Shown: positions 34,538-47,240, counted from the first letter of the stretch. The stretch is 64,000 nucleotides of DNA from Chlorocebus sabaeus (GCF_047675955.1 NC_132904.1:83333447-83397446); one strand, 5' to 3'. Notes: generated from the letters alone by a model not told the origin. Numbers and translations: made by a program.

Positions 34538-35483
34538 GAGGCAACCTACAGAAAGGGAGAAAATTTTTGCAATCTACCTATCTGACGAAGGGCTAATATC
34601 CAGAATCTGCAAAGAACTGAAACAAATTTACAAGAAAAAAATCAAACAATCCCATCAAAAAGTGGGCGAAGGATATGAACAGACACTTCTCAAAAGAAGA
34701 CATTTATGCAGCCAACAGACATATGGAAAAATGCTCATCATCACTGGCCATCAGAGAAATGCAAATCAAAACCATATTGAGATACCATCTCACACCAGTT
34801 AGAATGGTGATCATTAAGAAGTCAGGAAACAACAGGTGCTGGAGAGGATGTGGAGAAATAGGAACACTTTTACACTATTGGTGGGACTGTAAACTAGTTC
34901 AACCATTGTGGAAGACAGTGTGGCGATTCCTCAAAGATCTAGAACTACCATCTGACCCAGCCATCCCATCCCATCCCAGTGTATACCCAAAGGATTATAA
35001 ATCATGCTGCTATACAGACACATGCACACATATGTTTATGGCGGCACTATTCACAATAGCAAAGACTTGGAACCAACCCAAATGACCATCAGTGATAGAC
35101 TGGATTAAGAAAATGTGGCACATATACACCATGGAATACTATGCAGCCATAAAAAAAGGATGAGTTCATGACCTTTGTAGGGACATGGATGAAGCTGGAA
35201 ACCATCATTCTCAGCAAACTATTGCAAGGACAGAAAACCAAACACCACATGTTCTCACTCATAGGTGAGAACTGAACAATGAGAACACTTGGACACAGAA
35301 TGGGGAACATCATACACCAGGGCCTGTTGTGGGGTTGGGGGAGGTGGGAGGGATAGTATTAGGAGATACACCTAATGTAAATGACGAGTTAATGGGTGCA
35401 ACACACCAACATGGCACGTGTATACATATGTAACAAACCTGCATATTGTGCACATGTACCCTAGAACTTAAGTATAATTTAAA
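34538..35483 (+). mobile_element. L1PA LINE-1, 5'-truncated
   Basis: Starts in ORF2 (GAGGCAACCTACAGAAAGGG), runs through ORF2 end and the 3'UTR to a short A-tail at about 35480-35487. ORF2 contains frame damage (for example a CCCATCCCATCCC expansion near 34963). Near-identical flanks 'aaaatatcctgttct' (34523-34537) and 'aaaaaatactgttct' (35482-35496) look like a target duplication. Host DNA is resumed at TAATTAAGCC. Confidence 0.93.
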
Positions 35484-35496
35484 AAAATACTGTTCT

Positions 35497-35724
35497 AATT
35501 AAGCCTTTTGCTCCGAATTTTACTTCATCTGATGTTAATTTTGCCCCCTGTTGTTTGGTTTTCATATGTCTCATATATATGAACTTTTTCAACATTTCTT
35601 TGACAGAACTAATACAAAGTTGATATTCACTGAGGTACCTATATCAGTACATGTCTGAAGTCTATCGATGGACATGTAAGTATATTAGTTGAGTTTCTGT
35701 CAGTTTCAACCAAGAGTTGGATGA

Positions 35725-35728
<4 letters not shown>
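35497..35728 (-). repeat. Possible old L1 sequence flanking the L1PA
   Basis: 'ttttgctccgaattttacttcatctgatgttaattttgcc' resembles reverse L1 ORF2; 34401-34537 may be the other half. Weak call. Confidence 0.35.
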
Positions 35729-35761
<33 letters not shown>

Positions 35762-35897
35762 AGACTGAGTCTCACTCTTTCACCCAGGCTGCAGTGCAGT
35801 GGTGTGATTTCAGCTCACAGCAAGCTCTGCCTCCTGGGTTGACACCATTCTCCTGTATCAGCCTCTCGAGTAGCTGGGACTACAGGCGCCTGCCACA
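35729..35897 (-). mobile_element. Alu (S/Y-like), 5'-truncated, with 32-bp poly(T)
   Basis: Unbroken T-run at 35729-35760, then GAGACTGAGTCTCACTCTTT and one-and-a-bit monomers, stopping at 'ggcgcctgccac'. The long pure tail suggests a fairly young insertion. No obvious target duplication. Confidence 0.92.
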
Positions 35898-36289
35898 GGT
35901 GGTATACTTTTTTAATCACTGCATGACTTTAAAACTTTTTGTACTCTCTTTGCATTCATAAGTGTAAGATTCTTAGATTATAGTCCTTTTGTCTAAATTA
36001 TGAATATTGTTCTAGCTACTGTATGTTGCAAATAAGAAATTCAACACTAATCTATTTTTTTGCAATTTACTTTTAGAAGTTTTAGTCCAAAGTCTTATTG
36101 ACTTATGTTCCCCCATGAGGCATACCAGGATTTTGTTACTGGCATCCAGAATTTTATTTAAACAGAGACCTACCAACCAATGAATAATGAAATTTTCATT
36201 TTCATGATGACTTTTAATATCAATATTTTAATAGCTTAACAATTGATTCAAACACCTGATATGTCACAGTAGGTAATACGTATCTGGAG

Positions 36290-36830
36290 AGATGAGAAAA
36301 GAAATTACTAACTGAAGTGATTATGGGAAGTCTTGTGGGGAGGTTGAGGTCTGAGTCGAGGTGGATGAGACTTCAATAAACATAGTGAAGTAAGATAGGA
36401 GATTCCAGTTAGAATGTTCAGCATAAGCAGATTTATAAAGGCTAAACATTGAAGAGTGTTTAGAAAATGGAAAGGAGGCTACTGGAGTTGAATAAAGGGT
36501 AAAGAGAAACAAGGTGAGAAAATATTCTGGGATCAGATGGCAAAAGACCTGGAATGCCTAGCTGAAGAGTATGAAGTTTATTTTTATGCAGAGGGAAGCC
36601 TGGGAAGGTTTGTGGCAGTGGAGTAGAAAGAGAATCACAGATTGGGCTATTTCTCTGACCCGGGAGAGATACAACGAGACCCTGTGCATGGCATTAGCAA
36701 TAGGATTGAAGATGCGTGGACCACTGCAAGAGCCATTTCAGATGGAGAATCCCTGACGACCATTAGGATGTGGAGAATGAGAAGAGTGAGAAGTTGAAAA
36801 TAGCTTTGACTTTTTGATCCTGGGAGGATG
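36290..36830 (-). repeat. Possible L2 fragment
   Basis: 'gaagtttatttttatgcagagggaagcctgggaaggtttgtggcagtggagt' and the following purine-rich sequence resemble minus-strand L2 internal sequence. Weak. Confidence 0.35.
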
Positions 36831-37139
36831 ATGGCTCATGATGTTTGCTTCTAGCTATAGGCTAGAATTTGTGTTTTCTACGAAGGATAGTTTTAGAGTC
36901 TCATGGAAAGGTCTATATAGGTACTCTGAAATATTACTGTGTACTGCAAAGAACAGACCCTTGGGTACAAGCTTCAGGGCTGCCATCAAGTTCTAGCAAC
37001 TTTCTGATCATACCAGAAGTTTGAGTCAGAATTTCTAGGTCATATTTCAGTTGGGAGGGAGACATAATGATAAAAGCAAATTGCTGAGCCAAGAATGAAC
37101 TGAGAAAGAAAATTTAATTGTGGTTATTTGTAAGGAATA

Positions 37140-37763
37140 GTATTGCTATTCAAATTTTTAAAATAATTTTACATTTACAAGCTAGTACAGAGACTTCCCA
37201 TATACTCTTCACCTAACTTTTTGTAATGTTAATATCACCTATAGACTGTATTCAAATGTCACTGGTTTTTCCAATAGTATATTCTCTTTCTGTGTAAGGA
37301 TTCCATCCACGATACCACATTGCATTTTGTTATCATGTCTCTTTAGTCTCCTCTGACTTGTAGTAGTTTCTCTTTCTTTGTTTCTGATGACATTGACAGT
37401 TTTCAAGAGTACTAGTCAGCTATTTTGAGGAATGTCCCTCAATTTAGGTATGTCGAATATTCTCCTCATATTTAGACTATGAACTCTAAGTTTATTGGAA
37501 ACAATAACACAAGGTGAGGTACTCTTCTCAACCCATCGTAACAAGGGTATGTGACATTGTTACTCATCACGGGTGGTGTTAACTTTGATCATTTGGCTAA
37601 GCTGGTGTCTGCCACATTTCTCTGTTGTAAAGTTGCTATTTTTTCCCTTTCCGTAACCTAGTCTTTGGATGTGAGTCACTAAGTGCCCCCCATTCTCAAG
37701 TGGAGAGGAATTAAGTTCCATGCCCTTGAGAGGGAAATGGCTCCATATATTTTTTGTAACTCT
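37140..37763 (-). mobile_element. Old L1 (L1M) fragment
   Basis: 'tgtctctttagtctcctctgacttgtagtag', 'gaatgtccctcaatttaggtatgtc' and 'ggtgatgttaactttgatcatttggctaa'-type text are a recurrent old L1 reverse sequence. An Alu interrupts its end. Confidence 0.6.
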
Positions 37764-38045
37764 GGACCAGGCGCCGTGGCTGACGCCTGTAATCCCAGCA
37801 ATTTGGGAGGCGGGGGTAGGTGGATCACCTGAGGTCAGGAGTTCGACATCAGCCTGGCTAACATGCCAAAACCCCGTCTTTACTAAACATACAAAAATTA
37901 GCCAGGCATGGTGGCAGGCGCCTGTCATCCCAGCTACTCAGGAGGCTGAGGCAGGAAAATCCCTTGAACCCGGGAGGCGGAGGTTGCAGTGAGCTGAGAT
38001 TACGCCATTGCACTCCAGCCTGGGCAACAAGAGTGGGAAAAAAAG
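37764..38045 (+). mobile_element. Alu S-like
   Basis: Both monomers, A-rich tail ending GGGAAAAAAAG. Short flanking repeat AACTCTG on both sides (about 37758-37764 and 38047-38053). Confidence 0.94.
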
Positions 38046-38960
38046 AAACTCTGTAATCCCCACCTCCTCTGTTTATATGTTCATTTCAAATAGCGACAAT
38101 TGTGTTACTGATGTGATAGGGGCCTCCTGTGGGGCCTTCGATTGCAAGTGTGTTGGATGAGTATGAATAATTGCTCCAGTTCCTTTGGGATTGGAATAGC
38201 AATAAAGATGTTTGCTTGGCTGCCAAATCCTCATGTGTCTTCAGAAAGTGAATTTTAGGGTTATCTTTCTCATGGAAGGGAAGCATAGCAGATGTTTTTA
38301 GGGAGGAATATATTTTCCATATTGACACTCCATGATAATATGAAAATACTACAGAGATAACTCAGAAATATCTCTGAACAAGACTTTTATGGCTTTGGAG
38401 GTTCCTGCTTTTTGTTTTCGTAGGAGACTCTCATATTGTGGTAGATGTTACGAAGGGAAACCTAAGCTGTCTATCGTTTTAGCCAAATGGAGTTCATCAT
38501 AGAGTTTGATGGAATTCTGCCTCTAATTATTTTGCTTGCATGGAAAATCAGAGTAATAAACATGGCAGTAAAGAGTGCCGTGGGTAGGAACTTCCAACTA
38601 AGTGGCAGTCTGGAGGCCTGGGAATGAATTGTTTTTCTAAAACTGCTATCTGCTTGACCCATTGTATATTAAATCATATGAGTTAGCAATAACAGTTTCC
38701 TTTTTTGTAATAGGTGTATTTGCACTTCCATAAATTCCGGTTTAAAAGCTCAGATGTGGAATCTGGCTAGCCTGCAAATCTATATTAGAGTTTAAATTCC
38801 TAATATTTTTATTGTTTAATGCATAACACCCTCAGGTTTTCAGGACTGCAGCACAAGCAATGCGGTTGCATAACATTGAAACCCAGTAACCTTCGTATCA
38901 GAACTTTGCCTATTTATCCAACTTTATCTTGAGCTTGCAGTCTTTGATAAATGGAGTTAG
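38046..38960. other. 0.9-kb stretch without recognisable repeats
   Basis: No repeat or exon signature noticed. Confidence 0.4.
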
Positions 38961-38969
38961 TTTATATAC

Positions 38970-39135
38970 ATCCATTCATTCATTGTTTATTAAATATCCT
39001 TTGTGCTTTGTCCTATGTTAGACTTTGTATACATTGTTTCATTTAGTCCTGAAAATAATCTTTGGGTTTGGTAGTTATCTCCATTTTACAGATGAAGAAA
39101 AGGAGGCTCTGAGAGGTAAGATACTTGCTAGCATA
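38970..39135 (-). repeat. MIR SINE
   Basis: 'tgtatacattgtttcatttagtcctgaaaataatctttggg' and 'tctccattttacagatgaagaaaaggaggctctgagaggtaag' are reverse MIR. Confidence 0.75.
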
Positions 39136-39514
39136 GTTCTGTCTCTCTTTCTCTGTCTCCTAAGAACTAACCCCACATCTAAAAAAGCTGGTCTCTGAAA
39201 GAGATTTTTTGGACAGAACCTCATTATTGATTGGGGCCAGCAATGAATGTATCACCCAAGCTGAGCCAAACAAATTTTTTTCTCCTAGAAATATGAAGCT
39301 GGAATTCAGACACTGCAAGTCCATGCTTATGGCTGGAACATATAGGCTTGACAGGCTTGGAGAAGTAGATTCTGATAATGCGGTTGGAGAAGCATCAGAG
39401 GCAGACAATATGAGAGTGAAGCAGCTGCAAAGAGAGAAGCAGGGGTGAGAGGTGTCATGACAGCCTTGCAGATCCTAATTTATGGCCCTTTTGGGCTCTA
39501 GCTGTATTTCTACC

Positions 39515-39690
39515 CATGAATTCCACAAGGTAGTCCTATAATAATTTCCCCCATTTTAGCATAAGCTAGCTAAAGTTGATTATTTGCAATTAAGAAGTAT
39601 TAATTAATACAACTAATATATGGCAGAATTTGAACCCAGGTATAATTCAAGGTTATGTTTGTAGCTACTACACTACATTACCTTTCTAAA
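39515..39690 (-). repeat. MIR SINE
   Basis: 'ataataatttcccccattttagcat', 'atggcagaatttgaacccaggtataattcaagg' fit reverse MIR. Confidence 0.65.
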
Positions 39691-40014
39691 GGATTGCTTA
39701 ACTCATGCACAGTGTTCTGGGTGAAGATATGAGAATCACACTAATGGCCATTTATCATTAATTTATTTCAATGATAAAGGAAATATGTCCCCAATTTATA
39801 CACTCACTCATGTACAGATTGAAAGAAGCAAGACAATTGAACAAATTTTGTGATGGGCTCACTGGCTCATCAGGAACTGTTTGCTGTGCTAACAACCCTA
39901 CTCTCATTATCATCATCATCGTGTTGAACAAGCTAGAGTATATGGGACTATATACCCTGGAAGATCTCCAGTTATTCTGCAAATCACATATCTGGTTTTA
40001 GACCACTGACATGC

Positions 40015-40430
40015 AGTTACTTCAGGACTGTGTCAGACACCATAGTGTGTTCACCAAACCTGATCCTCTTTCTCCTGGACACAGAGATTTGCCACATTTC
40101 CCAGACACTCTTGAAATTAGTGAGGCCGTGAGACCAGATTCTACCTAATAGAATATGAGCAGAAATGATCTGAGCTACTTGCAGGCCTGGCCCATAAAAA
40201 CACCTAATTGCCATCCTCTGTGCTCTTCCCTCAGGTCAACAATTTTGGAAGCCACATATTGAAGCTGGAGGAGCTCCAAGGTAGAAGGAGCCTGAGTTCC
40301 TGAATTACGACTTAGAACTTCCCTTTAAGTAGAAACACTCATGTATGGGAGCAAGAGGTACATTTCAATTTTGTTAAGCTATTAACATTTTGGAGTTTGT
40401 ATGTTACAGCAGCTGGCATTGCCATAACAG
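40015..40430 (+). repeat. Old mammalian repeat, L1M-like 3' end
   Basis: Same general type as 9235-9605: 'aatagaatatgagcagaaatgatctgagctacttgcaggcctggcccataaaaac' and 'ttaagctattaacattttggagtttgtatgttacagcagctggcatt'. Family name uncertain. Confidence 0.5.
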
Positions 40431-41226
40431 GGATCATCTCCCCCATTTACGATTAATTAGCACACGTCCCAAAGCAGGAAAGCTTCATTAATGGATACAT
40501 CTTATTAAAAAAGAAAGTTCTTCACTGCTAACAGGTCATGTTTAGAATTTTCCTTTTAAGTCTTGATGCTATGCCAGGCCTGCCAGGGAAATAGGATGAC
40601 TCTGCTTGATTAACATTCTGAGAATTTGGAGTTATGAAAGAGACCAGTGTTTCCAGTCTTTAATTGATGAATCACATTTCCAGCTATTAGCCTGGCCAAA
40701 AAAAAAAAAAATTATTGCTCAGTTCCTAGCAGACCCTGTCACCATAGAAGAGAAACTCCCCCATGCCAGGACCCCTACTAGTTGTTTTAGGGTGAGTTTT
40801 CTTCAAAGGAGTTCAGATCATAAATAGTTAAGCAGAGATAGCTTAATGTGATCAGTGCCCAACAAATCCTCAGATGGGGAGAGTGGAGCAATTCTGTGGC
40901 TAATCCATTTAATTATGTAGACCAACCCTTTAGATTGTTTAAGCCACATAATGGATTATTGTTGTTGCTATTATTGTTATTAATGTACATTTTACACATT
41001 AAGGACCCATGAGCTCAAATGGAGTAGGCTGTCAATCTAGCAAGAAACACCCCTTTCTTCTCTATCTACTGTCTCCTAAATCTGGAGTTAGAATATACCT
41101 GACTGGTTCCCTGCACAGCACCAACTCATGGGAAAATGCATATCTCTCTGCTTTACTCCATCCTGATGTCCTTGGTCTGGGCAGGAAACCCCAAACAAAA
41201 TGGGGAGAAACCATGGGTCTTACACA
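40431..41226. other. Non-repetitive flanking DNA
   Basis: Only a short A-run at 40700-40712; no gene recognised. Confidence 0.4.
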
Positions 41227-41238
41227 TTGGAATACAGT

Positions 41239-41555
41239 GGCTGGGCGAGGTGGCTCATGCCTTTAATCCCGACACTTTGGGAGGCTGAGGCAGGGGGATC
41301 ACTTGAGGTCAGAAGATCAAGACCAGCCTGACCAACATGGTGACACTCTGTCTTTACTAAAAATACAAAATTAACCAGGCATGGTGGTGTGAGCCTCTAA
41401 TCTCAGCTACTGGGTAGGCTGAGGCAGGAAAATCACTTGAACCCAGGAGGCAGAGGTTGCAGTGAGCCAAGATCGCGCTACTGCACTCCAGTGTGGGTGA
41501 CAGAGTGAGACTCAGCCTCAAAAAACAAACAAACAAAACAAAACAAACAAAAAAT
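41239..41555 (+). mobile_element. Alu S-like with (CAAA)n tail
   Basis: Starts GGCTGGGCGAGGTGGCTCAT. Tail is AAACAAACAAACAAAAC type. Target duplication TTGGAATACAGT (41227-41238) and TTGAAATACAGT (41556-41567). Confidence 0.96.
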
Positions 41556-41884
41556 TGAAATACAGTATGTGAAGTGACACTAGATGGCCAAGACTGAAGC
41601 AGACCTAGAATGAGAGTCTAGTTGACCTGGAGTGGCAGGGATCTGGAGTAAAAACCTGCGAGCATAGTTCAGTAGCCATTGTTCCAATGCAGCTGGTTAG
41701 ATCCGACTATTCTAAGCTGAGGCAAAAGAGGAGAAATCCAGGAAGGTCTACAAGCAGACTTCAAGGACAGACAGTTACCCACAGGGAGTTGTGGATGCAA
41801 GGAAGTGGACAGGAAGCCCATTACTGCGGTATAGCCTCCTTCGCTTCCTCAGCACCCTGTGCAGACCCCTGTTCTAGCTTTTAT

Positions 41885-41965
41885 CTTAAAGTGCTATGAC
41901 TGTTGCTGTTTCCCTCTGGAGATTGTGAGCTCTGTGAGGGCCAGAACCACAGCTTTTGTGGAAGT
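41885..41965 (+). repeat. L2 fragment
   Basis: 'gattgtgagctctgtgagggccagaaccac' fits the L2 tail. Confidence 0.5.
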
Positions 41966-41967
41966 CA

Positions 41968-42081
41968 ATTTTAAAATATGTTGATTGCTGGTGCAAAACA
42001 ACCCAATGGAGGAAGAAAGATGGTCTTTTCAACAAATGGTGCTGGACCAATTGGATATCCTTGGGCAAAGAAAATGAACTC
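41968..42081 (+). mobile_element. L1M ORF2 relic, left part (split by AluY)
   Basis: 'ggtcttttcaacaaatggtgctggaccaattggatatcc' is L1 ORF2. It continues at 42402. Confidence 0.88.
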
Positions 42082-42386
42082 GGCCGGGTGCGGTGGCTCA
42101 AGCCTGTAATCCCAGCACTTTGGGAGGCCGAGACGGGTGGATCACGAGGTCAGGAGATCGAAACCATCCTGGCTAACACGGTGACACCCCGTCTCTACTA
42201 AAAATACAAAAAACTAGCCGGGCGAGGTGGCGGGCGCCTGTAGTCCCAGCTACTCCGGAGGCTGAGGCAGGAGAATGGCGTAAACCCGGGAGGCGGAGCT
42301 TGCAGTGAGCTGAGATCCGGCCACTGCACTCCAGTCTGGGCTACAGAGCAAGACTCCGTCTCAAAAAAAAAAAAAAAAAAAAAAAA
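42082..42386 (+). mobile_element. Young AluY of Old World monkey type
   Basis: Full length, starts GGCCGGGTGCGGTGGCTCAA, few CpG losses, pure A-tail of about 24-27 bases, perfect 15-bp target duplication AAAGAAAATGAACTC (42067-42081 and 42387-42401). Diagnostic text is AAACTAGCCGGGCGAGGTGG and GAGATCCGGCCACTGC; human AluY normally has AAATTAGCCGGGCGTGG and GAGATCGCGCCACTGC. I associate these changes with cercopithecid AluY lineages. Confidence 0.95.
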
Positions 42387-42401
42387 AAAGAAAATGAACT
42401 C

Positions 42402-43258
42402 AATCTAAAACTCGCATCATATGGAAAAATTAATTCAAAAATGCATCATGGATTTACATGTAGAATACAAAACTATACAACTTTTGAAAAAAAATAAAAG
42501 AACATCTTCAGGACCTAGGGCTAGGTGAAGAGTTGTAAGACATGACACCAAAAGCACAATTCATAATGGAAAAATGAATGAAACTTCATGAAAATTAGAA
42601 ACCTCAGTTTTCAAAAGACACTCTTAACAGAAAATAAGAAAACATGCTAGAGAGTGGAAGAAAATGTTTATAAATCACCTAACAAAGATCTTATATTTTG
42701 AAATGTAAAAATCTCTAAACTCAACAGTAAAACAATCCAATTATGAAGTGAAATAAAAGAGATATGGACAGCAAAAGAAACATATGAAAAGATTGTCAAC
42801 ATCATTACTCATTAGGGAAATGCAAATTAAATTACAATGAGATATCACTACAAACCTACAAGAACAGCTAAAATAAAAAATAGTGATTTTACCAAATGCT
42901 GGAAAAGATAGAGAGACTGGCTCTTTCATTCATTCATTGTGAGAATGTAGAGTAACACAGCCACTCTGGAAAATAGTTTTGCTGTTTCTTACAAAACGAA
43001 CACGTACTTGCCATACAACCTAGCGGCTGCATTCTTTGGCATTTATCCCAGAGAAATGTAAACTTAATGTTCACACAAAACCCTATATACAAGTGTTCAT
43101 AGCAGAAAACTAGAAAATAAAACCCAAGTGCCATTCAATGAGTGAATGGTTCAACAAACTCGGGTACATCTATACCTTGTAATACTAGTCAGCAATAAGA
43201 AAATAATGAACTATTGATACATGCAACAAGTTAGTATGGAATTCAAGAGAGATCCAGG
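42402..43258 (+). mobile_element. L1M ORF2 relic, right part
   Basis: Continues the ORF2 3' region: 'ggacctagggctaggtgaagagttgtaagac', 'attagggaaatgcaaattaaattacaatgagatatca', 'ccactctggaaaatagttttgctgtttctta'. Multiple frame breaks. Confidence 0.88.
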
Positions 43259-43299
43259 GAACTATGGGACCCTACACTGAGGCATCATGTAATTTGACA

Positions 43300-43395
43300 T
43301 CTTACGGAAGTGATGTTTAAGACTTACTTTCCTTTGCACTCCCAGCACCTAACAAAGCACCTACCTTCTCTGTTAAATGAATGAATGAGGTGGGA
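43300..43395 (+). repeat. L2 3' end
   Basis: 'tttgcactcccagcacctaacaaagcacctacc' then TTAAATGAATGAATGAGG fits the L2 terminus. Confidence 0.55.
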
Positions 43396-43894
43396 GGCAA
43401 GGGAAACTTCAAGACAAGTAGCAGGAGCAACACTTCACTGTGACAGAGAACTACTGCCATGTCATTTCACATTCCCTAAGCCAGGGCACTGATTGCAGTG
43501 CTTGGAGCTACATGCAAATATGGATTACAGGATTCACCTGTAAAAGTTAAGACCCAGTACACAGTAGGGCCGGGAGCCAGGTCGGGAATGCAGAACAAAT
43601 ATCTTTCACATTGTTTTCTGTTACACATTTCACATTTTTTATGCTTTACTATTATTTCTAACAGCCATTTCCAAACAATCAGTGCTTGCTAATATTGACA
43701 CACATTACATCGTCAAATTTTTGTTCATAAATTATTTGATTGTGTGTGTGTGTATGTGTAAATCTTTCCTAGCTATCTGGGTTGGAACCCTCTTGCGGGC
43801 AGAAGGTATTTTTTAATGCTTCTTTACACGGAGTTTCTGTTATGGTGCTTTCTGTAAAAACAGACACACACATTTAAACTGGACCACACTTGAG

Positions 43895-44160
43895 ATGTTA
43901 ATCCCCCTTCTCCTCCTACTCATTTTACAAATGATGAAACCAAAGCCCAGAGCCAGGAAATGTCACTGTTGTTCACTCTCTTATGTAATGTTTTCATGTG
44001 TACGTTGGTTTCAAATCGTGGACTATGAAGGTTTTCGTGTCAGAGAATATTAGAACTGAAAGGTGTCTTTAAGGCCAAGGTCACACAGGTAATTGATGAC
44101 AAAGCCAGGAAAAGAATGGTCTCCCAACTCCCAGTCTGGTACTTCTTCTGTGTCCAGAGG
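43895..44160 (-). repeat. MIR-like pieces
   Basis: 'ctactcattttacaaatgatgaaaccaaagcccagagcc' (about 43915-43955) and 'aaggccaaggtcacacaggtaattgatgacaaagccaggaaa' (about 44070-44112) are reverse MIR motifs separated by unrelated bases. Confidence 0.45.
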
Positions 44161-44642
44161 CTTTTTCTGTGGGTGTTTCTAGTCACTGTTGATCGATCGG
44201 TTGATTGTAATCTGTTTACAATGAGTGATCATTGTTCCTGGCAAGACAAACGTCCTGCCCCAAATAGGAAACTCAATGCAGTCACCTGAAAGCCACTTGT
44301 TGACTTATCAAGTTCAAGTTTTTCTTACTTCTGATGGATACCTTCAGAAGGACCTTTGCAGGTTTAATGGGCCTGTGCTGTTTGTTCTCTTTGCTCTTAA
44401 AACCCAGGCAGGTTTTGGCAGCAATCATTCCTGGGATTACTGGCTTCCAGGACTCTGGACTGGCACATTCTGAAATCCATGTATGTGCATGTCCATGTCC
44501 CTGGCCTCATGTCAGGTGGCATATAGGGCTCCCCTGCTGTGGGAACAAAGACTGAAGGCTTCTTAAACTTACATTTACCAATGTGCCCTGCCCCACGTAC
44601 CCCACCATGACATTTTCCCTGGAGGTTTGGTTTCCAGGTTTT

Positions 44643-45013
44643 GTTTTTTTTTTTAAATTTATTTATTATTATTAAACTTCAAGTTGTAGGGTACATGTGC
44701 ACAACGTGCAGGTTTGCTACATATGTATACTTGTGCCATGTTGGTGTGCTGCACCCATCAACTCGTCATTTACATCAGGTATAACTCCCAATGCAATCCC
44801 TCCCCCCTCCCCCCTCCCCATGATAGGCCCCGGTGTGGATTAAGAAAATGTGGCACATATACACCATGGAATACTATGCAGCCATAAAAAAGGATGAGTT
44901 TGTGTCCTTTGTAGGGACATGGATGCAGCTGGAAACCATCATTCTTAGCAAACTATCACAAGAATAGAAAACCAAACACCGCATGTTCTCACTCATAGGT
45001 GGGAACTGAACAA
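44643..45013 (-). mobile_element. L1PA insertion with 5' inversion (twin priming)
   Basis: 44643 to about 44836 is a reverse L1 3' end (T-tail, 3'UTR, C-rich tract). At about 44837 it switches to forward-strand L1 ORF2 end (GATTAAGAAAATGTGGC... to GGGAACTGAACAA). The whole is enclosed by a perfect 15-bp duplication TGGTTTCCAGGTTTT (44628-44642 and 45014-45028). This is the classic product of twin-primed reverse transcription. Confidence 0.95.
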
Positions 45014-45028
45014 TGGTTTCCAGGTTTT

Positions 45029-47240
45029 AATGGTGATAAAAGAAGAGAGGCTAAGTACTTACAGGATTTAGATGTGCCAAACTTTCCCTGATGCCGAGAT
45101 GCTTTTACTCAAATTAATTTTCCATCTGCCTGAAGCTTAAAGCTCTTCCTTCCTGGATCAAGCTCTGTACCACGGTACTTAGAGTAAAAGATTGGTTCAA
45201 TTAAAATAAAAAATTAAACATTAAAAGGGTGGTAGTGGTGGGATGTGTGTGTGTGTTTGTTATGAATAGTGAGTTAATATGATGAGAATGATCCAAAGCA
45301 ACTATGTGTTGACTAATATGTGTAAACAGTTCATTTTAGCAAATTAATCAGGTGTGAACTGTTAAATTATTAGACGAGTTAGTCAAGAAATATAAAATTT
45401 CAAATCAATGTTATATGTTTAGCTCTCAAATTGATGTGCTGTTTTTCTTTGCACTGGTGTCAGAACAAACGAAATGAATTTCAAATGTAAACCTTTTATC
45501 CAATCCCCCACCCAAGAAAGCATTGCTGTTTGCTGGGTCAGCTTCTAGTGGGAAGTGGGAGGGGAATTGGGGTAGTGACAGAACAGGTAAAAGAAAGAAA
45601 CCAGAGAGATTAAATTGATACATAGCATAGAATTATGACAGAGAGAAGAGAGGCAATATCAGAGCCTAAATAGACTGAACTGTGGGAAATTTTAGAGAAC
45701 CTGGAGTGGGAGAGGAGAAATACTTTAGAGCAGGTACCACACACATGTTAAAAGTGCATGGGATGGAAAATGAGAATGTCAAGTCATTTTTGTTTTGCAT
45801 TAGTGCTTCCCATTTGGTGCTCTTTAAGAGACGTCAATAAAAATGTAGATTTCTCTTTGATTATTTTAGATGAAGGATTAAACTTCTTTCAATGTGAAAC
45901 CATGTAAAGATGGAGTCAGTAGGTAGTTGAGACATACATGGTTTATATATTGATTAGTAAGGGGTACTCATTTTCAACATCAGTTATCATGTATACACCC
46001 ATATGCTTTCATATGCACATACATCATGTAGCCTAATCAGTTACCTACAGATGCTTTCTGATATTCAAGAAGAATGACAAGTGAAAGTGATTGTATTGGA
46101 GCAAGTGCATCTTCTCTATTGGAAGAAAAAAATCAAAATACCACCTCTAGACAATCTCAGCAAACAAAAGACAACCTTCTTATATAATATCAAGGGTGAA
46201 GATAGGATATTTATAACAAATGGATAGACTTAGAGAACCTCAGAGAGAAAACATTTAAGTCACAAACATGGAACTTGTAACTCATTTGATACTCTTTTGA
46301 GAACAAGAAGTGTGACACTACATTTACATATAATTAGTACAACAAGAATTCTCTATTTCATAAATTTGGTTAATTATGCCTTTACAAAGTTCTACAGCAG
46401 TGCTCTTAATCATTGGTTTGTTGAAGACATCTTTGAGATTCAGATGAAAGCTATGGACCCATCCTAGATAAAAAGCATGTACATAACAAAAACATACCAT
46501 TTGCAATTTTACAGGTTCATGGATCCTCTTCTAGCTGGCTTAAAACCTCCTACATCATTCTAGAACATCAAAAGCCTGCCACAGAGATGCCCTTGCCCTG
46601 TCATGAGACATAAGCTGGCAAAGCAAGGCGATTCTTCTTTCCTTATAATGATGTAACTATACACAAGACACAAAAGAAAGTTCTTGGGTAAAAATTCTTC
46701 TCACCCAGTTCTCACAAATGTTATTGTAATGGGTAAAATAAGGATCAGTTTTTCAGTAGTATAGCATATTGAGCCAAAAATAGACTTCTTTTCACTCCTA
46801 AATAATTGAAAAAGAAAAACATGCAGTCCTTGTCTATCCTTACATGCAAAGAGGAAGAACGCCAAAAATCATGAAATAACGTTGGTATATCTTTAGAGCA
46901 GCAATTAATTATTTCACTGAAGCCTTTAAATGCATATCTCTTTGTTCCATTGCCTTAGGGAACACTTAAGCAAACTCTAGCAAATCAGCAGCAGGATTAG
47001 ATTTTTCCAGCTAAAATTAACATAGAAGTTTTCTAATGGAAAAATGTTTGTCTTCATAAAGTTGAAATTTATAGTTCTAGTTTTGGAATGCACTTACTAA
47101 GTTCAATCATGGAGTCATGACTGTAATTTGTTGTTTTGTGCATCTACTGGCTCTGCTGCCACAAAATATGTGTTATAGGCTTTAAATGGAATACTGTACA
47201 TAAAGCTTTTAGCGCAGGATTGCTCATTCAGAAAGACCTC
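45029..47240. other. 2.2-kb stretch without recognisable repeats
   Basis: Apart from a short TG run near 45245-45257, I see no repeat signature and no exon. Candidate single-copy DNA. Confidence 0.4.

Noticed and set aside
34675..35085. 136-codon ORF resembling reverse-transcriptase C-terminus
   Set aside because: It is the tail of L1 ORF2 in a 5'-truncated, damaged L1PA, not a host gene.
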